A DNA stretch of 64,000 nucleotides from Theocolax elegans (Eukaryota > Arthropoda > Insecta > Hymenoptera > Cerocephalidae): contig CM047431.1 in NCBI GenBank assembly GCA_026168455.1, forward strand, positions 19,456,502 through 19,520,501. Direction: 5' to 3'. Shown here piece after piece: positions 41,382-55,100 of this stretch. Made by a program: the position numbers and the translations under genes. The stretch's first letter is position 1; the number at the start of each line of letters is the position of its first letter. Below the pieces are notes generated by a model that saw nothing but the letters and a program-made list of their open reading frames with translations, had not been told where the DNA came from and made no database searches.

Positions 41382-42048
41382 CAAGGAGAGTATCCCAGGT
41401 CCGGATCACGGATCTTGTCCTAACTCTAGGATAAGTTTTGTAATATAAAAATATGAAGAAAGCCAGAGTTATAGAATCTAACGCTTAATTTTGCAAAAGT
41501 TATACGCTATTAAAGCAAAATTTCAAAAAAATGGACTTTCATTTAAAACGCTTATAACTTTTAAACAATCTAACATCAGCCCTCAAACTTTAATTCATTA
41601 AAAAGCTGAGATAAAATAAATACAGTCTAAAAAGAAATAAGCTTAAATCCATTGCAGTGGAGCAAAGTTGTAGCAGAAATAAAAATTTGTAGAAATTTAG
41701 CTTAACAAATCACAGTGCTTAATTTTCGTCAAAATTTCTACAAATTTTTATTTCTGCTATTTCTTTGCTCCATTGCAACGGATTTGAGCTTATTTTTTTT
41801 TTAAACTGTATCTATTTTATCTCAGCTTTTAAATGAATTTATAATTGAGGGCTGATAGTTTATTGTTTAAAAGTTATAAGCATTTGAAGTAAAGGTTCTT
41901 TTTTTTAAAAATAGCATTAACAGTGTATAACTTCCGTAATATCGAGCGTTAGGGTCTATAACTCTGGCTTTCTTCATATTTTTATATATCAAAACTTATC
42001 CTAGAGTTAGAACAAGATCCGTGATCCGGACCTGGGATACTCTCCTTG
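41382..42048. mobile_element. Foldback MITE inside the Gypsy leader
   Basis: ACAAGGAGAGTATCCCAGGT at 41382 and its inverse ending at 42048; arms ~310 bp with scattered differences, loop near 41700. No ORF. It separates the Gypsy PBS from gag, so it inserted after or with the Gypsy. Confidence 0.8.
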
Positions 42049-42607
42049 TAAGTTTTAACCAATTAATTAATTAGTTAATTATTTGGCATTAATTTAGTAT
42101 TATAAAAATAAAAAGGCTCATAATTAAAGTCTCCCTTTTTTTTATAAATTTTCTTCAAGTTTCATTAATCAATTAGAATTATTTTGTTACACGTCTGAAT
42201 AAACTTTAATTGACGTGCAGAAAGATTGTGCGGGAAAAAATAAAACACTTATTGTTTTATTCGGGTTATTTTAATTTTGTTAATTAAAGAGGTGATTGAA
42301 ATACCCACAGTTAATATTTATTATTTAATTATTAAATTCCTACTTTGGTTTTATCAAACCAGATTCGCAATAACCCACACAATCTTATCTTAGCGTACAC
42401 GGTAGGACGAAGCCAGAGCAATCCAATAATTAGGCCGTATAGTCCGATCATATATATTTTTGTATTTTGCGATTATAATTGTGCGCCTTAGGGAAAACGC
42501 GGGCGAACGACCCCACGATAGCCGCGCAATTGGACTGCTCCGGTAATGCGAATTAAATTATTTTTTATATTTATCGTAAATTATTTATTTAAATCGTTAT
42601 TATAAAT
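42049..42607 (+). other. Gypsy leader, second part
   Basis: Non-coding, AT-rich apart from a CpG-richer stretch near 42480-42545; leads into gag ATG at 42608. Confidence 0.4.
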
Positions 42608-44430
42608 ATGGCGTGTTCGACACAACAGAAGATCGAAGACTGGTGTTTGTTTTATAGAGACAAAGATATATGTCAATATCTTAACGACCTGTCACTTAAA
42701 GATACAGGCAATAAATTTGACAAGTTAAGTCGTCTGACAAAATGGCTCCTAGGAGAATATGAGTCAAGGGATTTCGTTGAAGAACCTGAGCAGGATGAAA
42801 TCACCGTCTGGCACCATCGGGAGGAACTCAGGCAAAATTTCATCAATAAATATAGTTCGGCAGCACACCCGTGGGAGAATTCGACAATTGATGACAACAC
42901 AAGTTATCCGTTGGTAACTCTTAACAACGATGAAAGGGTTAAAGAAAATATGGAAACGAGCCGTAGGAGAGTCCATCAATACCAACATGACGAAACCACG
43001 GCAATTTTGCAAGAAACCACGGAATCAACATCAACCAATCACAAAGCTGCCGACAGTATTACAACCGATGATCAAAATCCAAGCAGAATAAGACTCACTG
43101 CAACAGATGGAGGATCATTTGAAATCGCACTAGAATTTGCAAATTTTATGCAGGGAATGTCAGACACAGTTAAACATTTAACTGAAAAAGTAAACGCGCT
43201 AACGGCAGCGCAGACGCAACCTATTTTAACAAGCACTAGATTAGACCAGCTGCAACTTGAAGTCCGTGACCAACGACAGCAAGTTGGATTCCAGGACACG
43301 CTGACGTACCATTACCTGGACAATTCAACTGGACCATCACACCCCATGCCCCCAGCACCACTCTCTAGAGGAGTCGGCAGAGCCTGGGAGGGGGGGGGAC
43401 ATCCAAGGTCAGGAAAGACTTGGAAATACGAGTGGTACCAGGACCGAGAGCAGCACTTGGCAGAGAAGTGCAGGACAGTCGATGAGAGACGTCGGTCAAA
43501 TTCTCCGGAAATGGGGACTACAATTCTCAGCAGATGGCGACCAGAGCATAGACTCATTACTCGAACGAGTCGAGGAATGTCGGATTCTGGCTAATCTTTC
43601 GGAAGCCGAATTATTAAGCTCATTGCCAGAGTTATTCAAAGGCGTTGCAGCACTCTGGTTCAAAAACGAAAAAGATTCCTGGTCGACATGGTCCGAATTC
43701 CAAAAAGAAGCCCGTCACTGTTTCGGAACGAATAGGCGCTTTCACAAGAGGTTGCTTGCCGAAATAAACTCGCGCTATCAAGGACCTGTCGAGAAAACGC
43801 GAGATTTCATCACATGTACAGTCCACATGATAAGAAGACTCTATCCAATCCCAAGGATCGAGCAGCAGCTAGACACACTGCACGGCAACCTGCGCCCCGA
43901 AATACAAAATTTGGTGCGCAGGACGGATTGCGATTCAATCCATACTCTTCTCGATCTTGCTGTCAAAGCCGAGCTTACGCTGGAGGGACAGAAAGCATAT
44001 AGACACCCTCCGCCACCCGAGACAGCCCTAATCCCCGAGTCGGCTTACAAACCGAAGGATGAAAAGAGGGCCAAAACGAAAATTGCAGCGGTGCAACCGA
44101 TAGCACCAAATCTGCAGACGAAGAAGAATCCGCCAGAGGACTTGGCGAAGACGTTGGCCAAAGTTCTCGAAGAGAAAATGAGAAAATTCGTCCTTTCGAT
44201 GACCACATCCTGAAGCGGAAGTGGTAAATCCAGGGAACCAAATCGGACAAAGAATACGAAGGATTCCGCCGAAAGGACGTACGGCGGATCAAAAGAGGAA
44301 AAAGGCAATCGGAACGAGAACGCGAGACCGCAAGCCACACAACCATTGAAATGTTTTGGTTGCGGACGGCTAGGGTATAAGCGCGCAGATTGCCCGCACT
44401 GTTCGGGAAACGCAAACAGGAGCGGTTGAA
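42608..44430 (+). pseudogene. Gypsy gag, frameshifted and interrupted
   Basis: Starts at ATG 42608 (MACSTQQKIEDWC) and runs in one frame to about 43480, where capsid homology moves to another frame (LRKWGLQFSADG, then LPELFKGVAALWF). A run of nine G at 43391-43399 is a likely slip point. The capsid (Retrotrans_gag) frame is stopped by TGA 44211-44213, but a zinc knuckle continues in that frame: CFGCGRLGYKRADC, in which the CCHC histidine is Tyr (CAT to TAT). Gag packages the element RNA; this copy is probably unable to. Confidence 0.75.
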
Positions 44431-47400
44431 AAGGGTCGTTCCCGTTCCTACCCCGCGTAAGACCCGAACAGATATCCCAATTACAGCGGAACCTTGTAAG
44501 GAGAGCTCGACGACAGAGGAGTCGTCGGAAGTGCCGACGACATCAGCTGAGTCCGAGGGATCGAAGGAAAAGTCAGATCAACACCTGATAGCGGCCGCTA
44601 CTAGAGATCAGAATGATAGGGCTGGAGGAGAAGACCCTCCGAGTAAAAAAGAAATTCGTTGGTGGGTCCAAGTGGGCATTGCTGGCTACCGCGTACGCGC
44701 CTTGTTCGATACGGGAGCATCGCGCACGGTAATAGGTTCGATTGGTCTACAATTGGTCACGGCCTGCGGCTGTCCACTGATCCCGAGCAACGGAAGAAAA
44801 GCGAAAGTACCAGGAAACCAGACGGTAGCGATCGCTGGTTACGTAGACCTGCCTTTCGAGGTGGCCGGGATAAAGCGAGATATTCGCGTGGCCGTACTTC
44901 CGGACGATCAAATCGACTGTTACGTCGGAGCGGACTTCATCCGTGGTTTTGGCGCAGTTTTGGATCCGAACGAGAATAAACTTTCGATCAAAGCGGCCAA
45001 CAAGTCCGTAGATCTGGAAGTAGCGAGCATATCGCGAATCGATGCATTCGAAATAGCATCGATTTGACTGGCAGACTTATTGCCAGAGGAGCAAGAAAGA
45101 CTGCATACACTGGCTGACCGATACCTGGGTACAACGGGGAGGCGGTTGGGATGTACATCTCTGATTGAGCACCCGATCGACGTGGGTGCGACGCGGCCAT
45201 TCAAGCAGAAATATTATCCCGTCTCTAAGCGAATAGAGGAAGAGATGCACGACCAGGTTAAGGAGATGCTCGACGCAGGAGTGATTGAGCCGTCGACCAG
45301 TGGGTGGTCAAGCCCCGTAGTGATGGTCCGTAAACCGAACGGAAAGTATCGATTCTGTATTGACTATCGGAAGGTCAATGCAGTGTCGAAAACCGATGCT
45401 TACCCGCTGCCTAACAAGGACGGCATACTACGGAAACTTAAGAACGCGAGGTACATTAGCAAGCTAGACTTGAGTAGCGCGTACCACCAAATACCGCTAA
45501 GACCAGAGTCAGCGGCTATAACCGCATTCACAGTACCTGGGTTAGGCTTATTCCAATTTAAAAGGATGCCTTATGGCCTATCCCAGGCGGGAGCCACGTT
45601 CCAAAGGTTAGTGGACCAAATCATAGGACCTGAGCTCGAACCCTATGCATTTTCGTACCTCGATGATATAATCATCGCCACAGAGACATTTAAGGAACAC
45701 GAATAGAGGCTAAAGTATGTCCTGAAGAGAATCAACGAGACTAGTCTCACAATGAATCGGGATAAGAGTGTATTTGGACGTACTGAGGTGAGATATCTCG
45801 GAGTGCTGGTGAATCGCGATGGAATCAGACCAGACCCCGAGAAAATCGAGCCGATCATCAGTTATCCGGCGCCCAAGAATCTAAAACAACTTAGAAGATT
45901 CCTTGGTATGGGTTCATGGTACCGGAAATTCTTATGAGACTCTGCTACCTTGGCCGAGCCGCTGACAAAACTTACCAACAAGGACCGTAAGTTTGAATGG
46001 CTCGAGGAGCAGCAACAGGCATTCGATCAGATTAAGGCGCTGATCGCAACTGCTCCCGTCCTAGCGAGGCCAGAGTTCGACGTGCAGTTCGTTATACAGA
46101 CGGATGCAAGCGACACTGGCATTGGCGCAGTACTTCTCCAGGTAATTAATAGAGAAGAGAGAGTACTGGAATTTGCTAGCAGGACGTTAAACCAGGCCGA
46201 ACGCAATTATAGCGTTACGGAACGAGAGTGCCTGGCGGTTATATGGGCGATTGGCAAATATAGACCTTATATAGAAGGCTATCATTTTCGCGTTATAACC
46301 GAACTAGTAGCTTACGTTGGCTGCGTAGCTTACACAGCCCAACGGGTAGATTAGCGCGGTGGGCACTAGAGTTGCAGGGACACAGCTTTGATGTGGAGCA
46401 TCGGAAGGGCGCCCTGAACTACGTACCCGACGCGCTATCGCGGATGAGCGAGGAGGAGGCCCTCGCCGTCAACTCAATATCTTGGGTAGTGGAGTCCCAA
46501 GACGAGTGGTTTCAGAATTGGCTGAAACGAGTAAAATCCAGTCCAAGGGATTTTCCTCGTTGGAAGTATGTCGGAGGACAACTATACTTCCACAAGCAAA
46601 ACGCGTTAATCGATGAAACACTCGGAGACGAGGACGCGTGGAAGTTAGTGATTCCAAAGGAACATCGAAAAGCGGTCCTCGAGGAAAGCCACGACTCTCC
46701 TACGTCTGGCCATGCTGGACGTGAGAAGACGTTTGCCAGTCTGGCTAAGTATTATTACTGGCCAGGTTATTATGCCGACGTGAAGGACTACGTGCGTCGC
46801 TGTCTCGTCTGCCAACAATGCAAGGTGGATCAGCGACCACCTGCAGGACTGATGGAAAAACGCACGGTCGAACGTCCCTGGCAAGTCGTGGCAGGGGATA
46901 TCACCGGACCCTTTGTACGGAGCAAGGGCGGATACGAATACATCCTCGTATTCTTGGATCTATTCACCCGGTGGGCGGAGTGTGTACCAATTCGCAAATC
47001 CAACGCGAAAACCATTCTCAAGGAGTTCAAAGAGAGAATAGTTTTACGGTTTGGTACTCCTGAGGTATATCTGTCGGATAACGGTACCGAATTCAAGAAT
47101 AAGGACGTCGACGAATACCTACAAGAGGTGGGGATACATCACACAACAACTCCGCCATATTTTCCCCAAGCGAACCCGGTTGAACGTGTCAACCAAACAT
47201 CGAAAACCAGGATTGTGGCTTTCATAGAGGAAAACCACAATACCTGGGTCGAGAAACTACCGGAGCTTGTATTCTCGCTGAACAACATCGTACACGAGTC
47301 TACAGGTACAACTCCGGCAATGATGAATTACGGACGACAGCCTATGCCTCCCGGTACCATCAAGAGGAATCAAGACCGAGCCGGCATTGAAGAGGAGCAA

Positions 47401-48096
47401 TGCAGCAAAACAGAACTGTGGCAAGAGCGACTTAAAAAGCTCAAAGAAATACATGAGTCTGCAGCCGCACGCTCAGAACAACAACATGAGCGACAAGCGA
47501 GCTATTATAACGCCAAAAGAAGGGATACACCTTTCACCATAGGAGATTTGGTGTGGAAAAAGAATAGAGTCTTGACCTCAGCAGCTCAAGGTATTTCGGC
47601 TAAGCCGGCTCCGAAGGCGACACGTCCGTATATCATAATAGGCCAACCAGGATCCAATACTTATACGTGGTTGGATAAAGAAGGTAAGGTGACCGACCTG
47701 GCACACGCCGAATACCTCAAACACTGTATTTTACCGGATCTCGACGTAGATGAAGAAGAAGAACATCCGCCGAGGGACGTCGTGGGAGAAGGGGCGACGC
47801 GCGACCCGCCCCATTCGAGCGTACAGTCACTAGATTGCGTGCGGACTTCTGCGCGAATCATAGCGGGTGACACCAACGTGCAAAAACAGGCTCCTGCGAG
47901 AGTCACAACGCCGAACGTACGAAAGCGCGGCCATCCGCGAAAATCCGCAAAAACCGTCGCGAGACCCCACGAGAAGAGCATAGTGAAACGCGGTGTAGGA
48001 ACTAATGACGTTGAATCCGTACTTGAGAGATCGGGGTCATCGGTAGTCCGCAGAAAGACGCGCGCTCAAGCAAAGCGACAATTAAAAATGTATTAA
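44390..48096 (+). pseudogene. Gypsy pol: protease, RT, RNase H, integrase, with lesions
   Basis: Order PR-RT-RH-IN, as in Ty3/Gypsy. Protease LFDTGASRT at ~44702-44728. RT: FCIDYRKVN, KLDLSSAYHQI, YLDD at 45655-45666. RNase H: QTDASDTGIGAVL (~46095). Integrase: HHCC finger (SHDSPTSGHAGREKT, CLVCQQC), GDITGPF, LSDNGTEFKN, NPVERVNQ, basic C-terminal tail, all in the intact 46372-48096 frame. Lesions: TGA 45065-45067, TAG ~45704, TGA ~45936 and a frameshift near 46305. All lesions are in the first half, so integrase alone stays open. Confidence 0.85.
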
Positions 48097-48296
48097 TCGC
48101 AACATAAGTAATTTGCTGACGTGATGGATGTCAATACTAAACCCGATTCAACGAGTTCGCCGTCGAAAAGATGAAAGAGCACTAACGCTATTTTGTGTGT
48201 GGTTGGCAGGGGATACATAACCTATGTACAGCCCCAGTCGGTCGAACCACCACTAGCTAAGTCAGAAGGAGCCGATAGCTCCTGACAAATCTGAAT
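48097..48296 (+). other. Gypsy 3' end remnant without LTR
   Basis: About 200 bp after pol, then abrupt junction at about 48297 with the inside of a foldback arm. I find no polypurine tract, env or 3' LTR. Confidence 0.5.
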
Positions 48297-48450
48297 AAAA
48301 ATTTCCATTTTTCATGGTGGAATATCTCTTAGGCAAATTATTTTTAACACCTAAAATTTCTTTTCTATCTTCTGGAAGATATTTCCAGCCTGTTCTCAAA
48401 TTTTGGAGCGATTTAAAATTTTCATCATACCACTTGACGTGAAATAGCCC
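48297..48450. mobile_element. Foldback element, copy 3 (right-arm end only)
   Basis: From AATTTCCATTTTTCATGG to GAAATAGCCC; matches the last ~155 bp of copies 1 and 2. Confidence 0.8.
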
Positions 48451-48481
48451 ATATATTATAATATATATAATATATATATAT

Positions 48482-49038
48482 GGGCTATTTCACGTCAAGT
48501 GGTACGATGAAAATTTTAAATCGCTCCAAAATTTGAATTCAGGATGGAAATATCTTTCAGAAGATAGAAAAAAATTTTTAGGTGTTAAAAATAATTTGCC
48601 TAAGAGTTATTCCACCATGAAAAATGGAAATTTTTCAATTTTTTAGAAAAATTTCTATTTTCAAAGCCATTTATCTCAAAATTTATTGATTTTTTTGAAA
48701 AAACATTAAAAACAACTTTTGTTCAAAATAATCTTTAGAACTTATCTACCTGGGTTACAATTCTTAATTTTAAAATCTCGAAGAAATATAACGCCCGGAA
48801 ATATTGAATATCAAAAAAGGCGACCACGCCACAATCGATTTTGATCTAACACCGCTCAAAAGATCACATTTTTCGCGAGCTTTCGAATGGCGGTGGTTAG
48901 ATTATTGGCCAAGACCTTTGGTGTAAGTTATACCCCATAAACCTCATAAAATCACTAATTTTCATGTATTTTATGGCATAACTTACACCAGCGGTCTTGG
49001 CCAATAATCTAACCACCGCCATTCGAAAGCTCTCAAAA
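48482..49038. mobile_element. Foldback element, copy 4 (cut by the gap)
   Basis: Left arm complete from GGGCTATTTCACGTCAAG, centre near 48940, right arm begins and then meets the N run. Confidence 0.8.
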
Positions 49039-49138
49039 NNNNNNNNNNNNNNNNNNNNNNNNNNNNNNNNNNNNNNNNNNNNNNNNNNNNNNNNNNNNNN
49101 NNNNNNNNNNNNNNNNNNNNNNNNNNNNNNNNNNNNNN
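49039..49138. other. Assembly gap, 100 N
   Basis: Exactly 100 N, a conventional placeholder for unknown length. Satellite starts immediately to its right. Confidence 1.
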
Positions 49139-52100
49139 TTATCCATGAAATTCCTCAGAAATTCCGAAATTCCAGGTAATCCCGTAATTAGTGGAGTCTC
49201 TCAGAAATATTTCAGTAATTCCCGAAATATACGAATTCCGAATGAGTAGATTTATCCCGAATTTCCTTAGATATTCCCGAAATTTCCAGGAAATACCATA
49301 ATAGTGGAGTCTTTCAGAATTTCAGAAATTCCCGAAATATCCAGGAAATACCTATTAGCTAGAGTTATCAAAAATACCACAGAAATCTCAAAATATCCAG
49401 GAAATACCATATTAGTGGAGTTTTTTTTAAATACCTCAGCAATACCGAAAGATCCAGGAAATCCCGTAATTGTAGAATCATCACGAAATTCCTCAGATAT
49501 ACCCGAAATATCCAGTTAAATCCGTAATTAGTGAAGTCTTTCTGAAATATTTTAGAAATTCCCGAAATATCCAGGAAATCCCTTAGTTTGTGTAGATTAT
49601 CCAGAAATTCCTCAGAAATTCCCGAAATATCCAGGAAATCCGTAATTAGTAGAGTGATCCAGAAATACCTCAGAAATTCCCGAAATATCCAGGAAATTCC
49701 GTAATTAGTGGAGTCTTTCTGAAATATTTCAGAAATTCCGAAATACCAGAATTCCGTAATTAGTAGCGTCATCCCGAAATACCTCAGCAATTCCCTAAAG
49801 ATCCTGGAAATCCCGTAATGGTAGAATCATCACGAATTTCCTCAGACATTCCCGAAATATCCAAAAATCCCGTAATTAGTGGAGTCTTCTGAAATCTTTG
49901 AGCATTCCCGAAATATAGATTCCCGTCTTGGTAGCGTCATCTCGAATACCTCAGGAATTCCCGAAAGATCCAGGAAATCCCGTATTTGGTAGAGTCATCA
50001 CGAATTTCCTCAGATATTCCCGAAATATCCAGGAAATACCATAATAGTGGAGTCTTTCAGAAATATTTCAGATTCCCGAAATATCCAGGAAATCCGTTAT
50101 TAGTAGAGTTATCCAGAAATACCTCAGAAATTCCCAAAAGATCCAGGAAATCCCGTAGTTGGTAGATTCATCCCGAATTTCCTCAGATATTCCCGAAATA
50201 TCCAGGAAATACCATAATTAGTGGAGTCTTTCAGAAATATTTCAGAAATTCCCGAAATATCCAGGAAATACCTTATTTAGAGTTATCCAAAAATACCACA
50301 GAAATTCTCAAAATATCCAGGAAATACCATAATTAGTGGAGTTTTTTTTTAAATACCTCAGCAATTACCGAAAGATCCAGGAAATCCCGTAATTGGTAGA
50401 ATCATCACGAAATTCCTCAGATATACCCGAAATATCCAGTAAATCCCGTAATTAGTGAAGTCTTTCTGAAATATTTTAGAAATTCCCGAAATATCCAGGA
50501 AATCCCTTTTGTAGAGTTATCCAGAAATTCCTCAGAAATTCCGAAATATCCAGGAAATCCCGTAATTAGTAGAGTGATCCAGAAATACCTGAGAAATTCC
50601 CGAAATATCCAGGAAATTCCGTAATTAGTGGAGTGTTTCTGAAATATTTCAGAAATTCCCGAAATATCCAAGAAATTCCGTAATAAGTAGAGTTATCCAG
50701 AAATACCTCAGAAATTCCCGAAATATCCAGGAAATCCCTTCATTAGTAGAGTTATCCAAAAGTACCCAGAAATTCTCAAAATATCCAGGAAATACCATAA
50801 TTAGTGGAGTTTTTTTTTAAATACCTCAGCAATTACCGAAAGATCCAGGAAATCCCGTAATTGGTAGAATCATCACGTAATTCCTCAGATATACCCGAAA
50901 TATCCAGAAAATCCCGTAATTAGTGGAGTCTTTCTGAAATATTTCAGAAATTCCCGAAATATCCAGGAAATCCATTATTAGTAGAGTTATCCAGAAATAC
51001 CTCAGAAATTCACGAAATATCCAGGAAATTCGTTATTATTGGTGTATTTCGAATTTCCTCAGCAATTACCGAAAGATCCAGGAAATCTCGTAATTGGTAA
51101 AATCGTCACGAAATTCCTCAGATATTCCCGAAATATCCAGTAAATCCCGTAATTAGTGTAGTCTTTCTGAAATATTTCAGAAATTCCCCAAATATCCAGG
51201 AAATCCCTTAATTTGTAGAGTTATCCAAAAATACCATAGAAATTCCCGAAATATCCAGTAATCCCGTAATTAGTGGAGTCTCTCAGAAATATTTCAGTAA
51301 TTCCCGAAATATACAGGAAATTCCGTAATGAGAAGATTCATCCCGAATTTCCACAGAAATTCGCGTAATATCCAGGAAATCCCGTAATAGGTAGAATCAT
51401 CCCGAAATACCTCGGAATTCCCAAAAGATCCAGGAAATCCCGTAATTGGTAGATTCATCCCGAATTTCCTTAGATATTCCGAAATATCCAGGAAATACCT
51501 AATTTGTAGAGTTATCCGAAAATACCACAGAAGTTCCCGAAATATCCAGGAAATACCATAATTAGTGGAGTTTTTTTTTAAATACCTCAGCTGTTACCGA
51601 AATATCCAGGAAATCCCTTAATTAGTAGAGTTATCCAGAAATACCTCAGAAATTCACGAAATATCCAGGAAATTCCGTTATTATTGGGTTTTTTAAATAC
51701 CTCAGCAATTACCGAAAGATCCAGGAAATCCCGTAATTGGTAGAATCATCACGAAATTCCTCAGATATACCCGAAATATCCAGAAAATCCCGTAATTAGT
51801 GGAGTCTTTCTGAAATATTTCGAAATTCCCGAAATATCCAGGAAATCCCTTATTTAGTAGAGTTATCCAGAAATACCTCAGAAATTCACGAAATATCCAG
51901 GAAATTCCGTTATTATTGGTGTTATTTCGAATTTCCTCAGAAATTTCCGAAAGATCCAGGAAATCCCGTAATTGGTAGAGTCATCACGAATTTCCTCAGT
52001 ATTCCCGAAATATCAAGGAAATCCCGTAATTAGTAGCGTCATCGAAATATCTCAGAAATTCTCGAAATATCCTGGAAATCCCGTAATTAGTAGAGTTATC

Positions 52101-55100
52101 CAGAAATACCTTAGAAATTCCCCAAATATCCAGGAAATCCCTTAATTTGTAGAGTTATCCAAAAATACCACAGAAATTCTCGAAATATCCAGGAAATACC
52201 ATAATTAGTGGAGTTTTTTTAAATACCTCAGCAATTACCGAAAGATCCAGGAAATCTCGTAATTGGTAAAATCGTCACGAAATTCCTCAGATATTTCCGA
52301 AATATCCAGTAAATCCCGTAATTAGCGGAGTCTTTCTGAAATATTTCAGAAATTCCCGAAATATCCAGGAAATCCCTTAATTTGGTAGAGTCATCACGAA
52401 TTTCCTCAGATATTCCCGAAATATCCAGGAAATACCATAATTAGTGGAGTCTTTCAGAAATATTTCAGAAGTTCCCGAAATATCCAGGAAATCCGTTATT
52501 TAGTAGAGTTATCCAGAAATACCTCAGAAATTCCCAAAAGATCCAGGAAATCCCGTAGTGGTAGATTCATCCCGAATTTCCTCAGATATTCCCGAAATAT
52601 CCAGGAAATACCATAATTGTGGAGTCTTTCAGAAATATTTCAGAAAATTCCCGAAATATCCAGGAAATACCTTATTTAGTAGAGTTATCCAAAAATACCA
52701 CAGAATTCTCAAAATATCCAGGAAATACCATAATTAGTGGAGTTTTTTTTAAATACCTCAGCAATTACCGAAAGATCCAGAAAATCCCGTAATTGGTAGA
52801 ATCATCACGAAATTCCTCAGAATACCCGAAATATCCAGTAAATCCCGTAATTAGTGGAGTCTTTCTGAAATATTTCAGAAATTCCCGAAACTATCCAGGA
52901 AATCCCTTAATTTGGTAGAGTCATCACGAATTTCCTCAGATATTCCCGAAATATCCAGGAATCATATTAGTGAGTCTTTCAGAATATTTCAGAAGTTCCC
53001 GAAATATCCAGGAAATCCGTTATTAGTAGAGTTATCCAGAAATACCTTAGAAATTCCCCAAATATCCAGGAAATCCCTTAATTTGTAGGTTATCCAAAAA
53101 TACCACAGAAATTCCTGAAATAGCAGGAAATAGCATAATTAGTGGAGTTTTTTTTAAATACCGGTTCCGCAATTACCGAAATGGATCCCGGAAATGTCTG
53201 TAATTGGTCAAATCGATCCACGAAATTTTCCCTCAGATCTTTCCGAAATATCCAGTAAATCCCGTAATTAGTGGAGTCTTTCTGAATATTTCCAGAAATT
53301 CCCGAAATCTCCAGGAAATCCCTTAATTTGGTAGAGTCATCACGACGAATTTCCTCAGATATTCCCGACATATCCAGGGAAATACCCTAATTAGTGGGTC
53401 TTTGCAGAAATATTTCAGAAGTTCCCGAAATATCCAGGAAATCCGTATTTAGTAGAGTTATCCAGATACCATCAGAAATTTCCCAAAAGATCCAGGAATC
53501 CCGTAGTTGGTAGATTCATCATCCCGGATTTCCTCAGATATTCCCGAATATCAGGAATACCATAATTAGTGGAGTCTTTCAGAAATATTTCAGAAATTCC
53601 CGAAGATCCAGGAAATACCTTATTAGTAGAGTTATCCAAAATACCACAGAAATTCTCAAAATATCCAGGAATACCATAATTAGTGGAGTTTTTTTTTAAA
53701 TACCTCAGCAATTACCGAAAGATCCAGGAAATCCCCGTAATTGGTAGAATCATCACGAATTCCTCAGATATACCCGAAATATCCAGTAAATCCCGTAATT
53801 AGTGAAGTCTTTCTGAAATATTTTAGAAATTCCCGAATATCCAGGAAATCCCTTAATTTGTAGAGTTATCCAGAAATTCCTCAGAAATTCCCGAATATCC
53901 AGGAATCCCGTAATTAGTAGAGTGATCAGAAATACCTGAGAAATTCCGAAATATCCAGGAAATTCCGTAATTAGTGGAGTGCTTTCTGAATATTTCAGAA
54001 ATTCCCGAAATATCCAAGAAATTCCGTAATTAGTAGAGTTATCCAGAAATACCTCAGAAATTCCCGAAATATCCAGGAAATCCCTTCATTAGTAGAGTTA
54101 TCCAAAAGTACCCAGAAAATTCTCAAAATATCCAGGAAATACCATAATTAGTGGAGTTTTTTTTAAATACCACAGCAATTACCGAAAGATCCAGGAAATC
54201 CCGAGTAATTCGTAGAATCATCACGTAATTCCTCAGATATACCCGAAATATCCAGAAATCCCGTAATTAGTGGAGTCTTTCTGAAATATTTCAGAAATTC
54301 CCGAACTATCCAGGAAATCCATTATTTAGTAGAGTTATCCAGAAATACCTCAGAAATTCACGAAATATCCAGGACATTCCGTTATTATGGTGTTATTTCG
54401 ATTTCCTCAGCAATTACCGAAAGATCCAGGAAATCTCGTAATTGGTAAAATCGTCCACGAAATTCCTCAGATATTCCCCGAAATATCCAGTAAACTCCGT
54501 CATTAGTGTAGTCTTTCTGAAATATTTCAGAAATTCCCCAAATATCCAGGAAATCCCTAATTTGTAGAGTTATCCAAAATACCATAGAAATTCCCGAAAT
54601 ATCCAGGAAAATCCCGTAATTAGTGGAGTCTCTCAGAAATATTTCAGTAATTCCCGAAATATACAGGAAATTCCGTAATGAGAAGATTCATCCCGAATTT
54701 CCACAGAAATTCGCGTAATATCCAGGAAATCCCGTAATAGGTAGAATCATCCCGAAAATACCTCGGACTTCCCAAAGATCCAGGAAATCCCGTAATTGGT
54801 AGATTCATCCCGAATTTCCTTAGATATTCCCGAAATATCCAGGAAATACCATAATTTGTAGAGTTATCCGAAAATACCACAGAAGTTCCCGAAATATCCA
54901 GGAAATACCATAATTAGTGGAGTTTTTTTTAAATACCTCAGCTGTTACCGAAATATCCAGGAAATCCCTTAATTAGTAGAGTTATCCAGAAATACCTCAG
55001 AACTTCACGAAATATCCAGGAAATTCCGTTATTATTGGAGTTTTTTTAAATACCTCAGCAATTACCGAAAGATCCAGGAAATCCCGTAATTGGTAGAATC

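Noticed and set aside
1..47000. Nuclear UGA reassigned to Trp, because several in-frame TGA codons sit where Trp is expected (Helitron 8626, host exon 5)
   Set aside because: Intact frames (R1-clade ORF2, Gypsy integrase) use TGG for Trp and the host gene's last exon ends with TGA. Plain G-to-A or C-to-T decay explains the rest.
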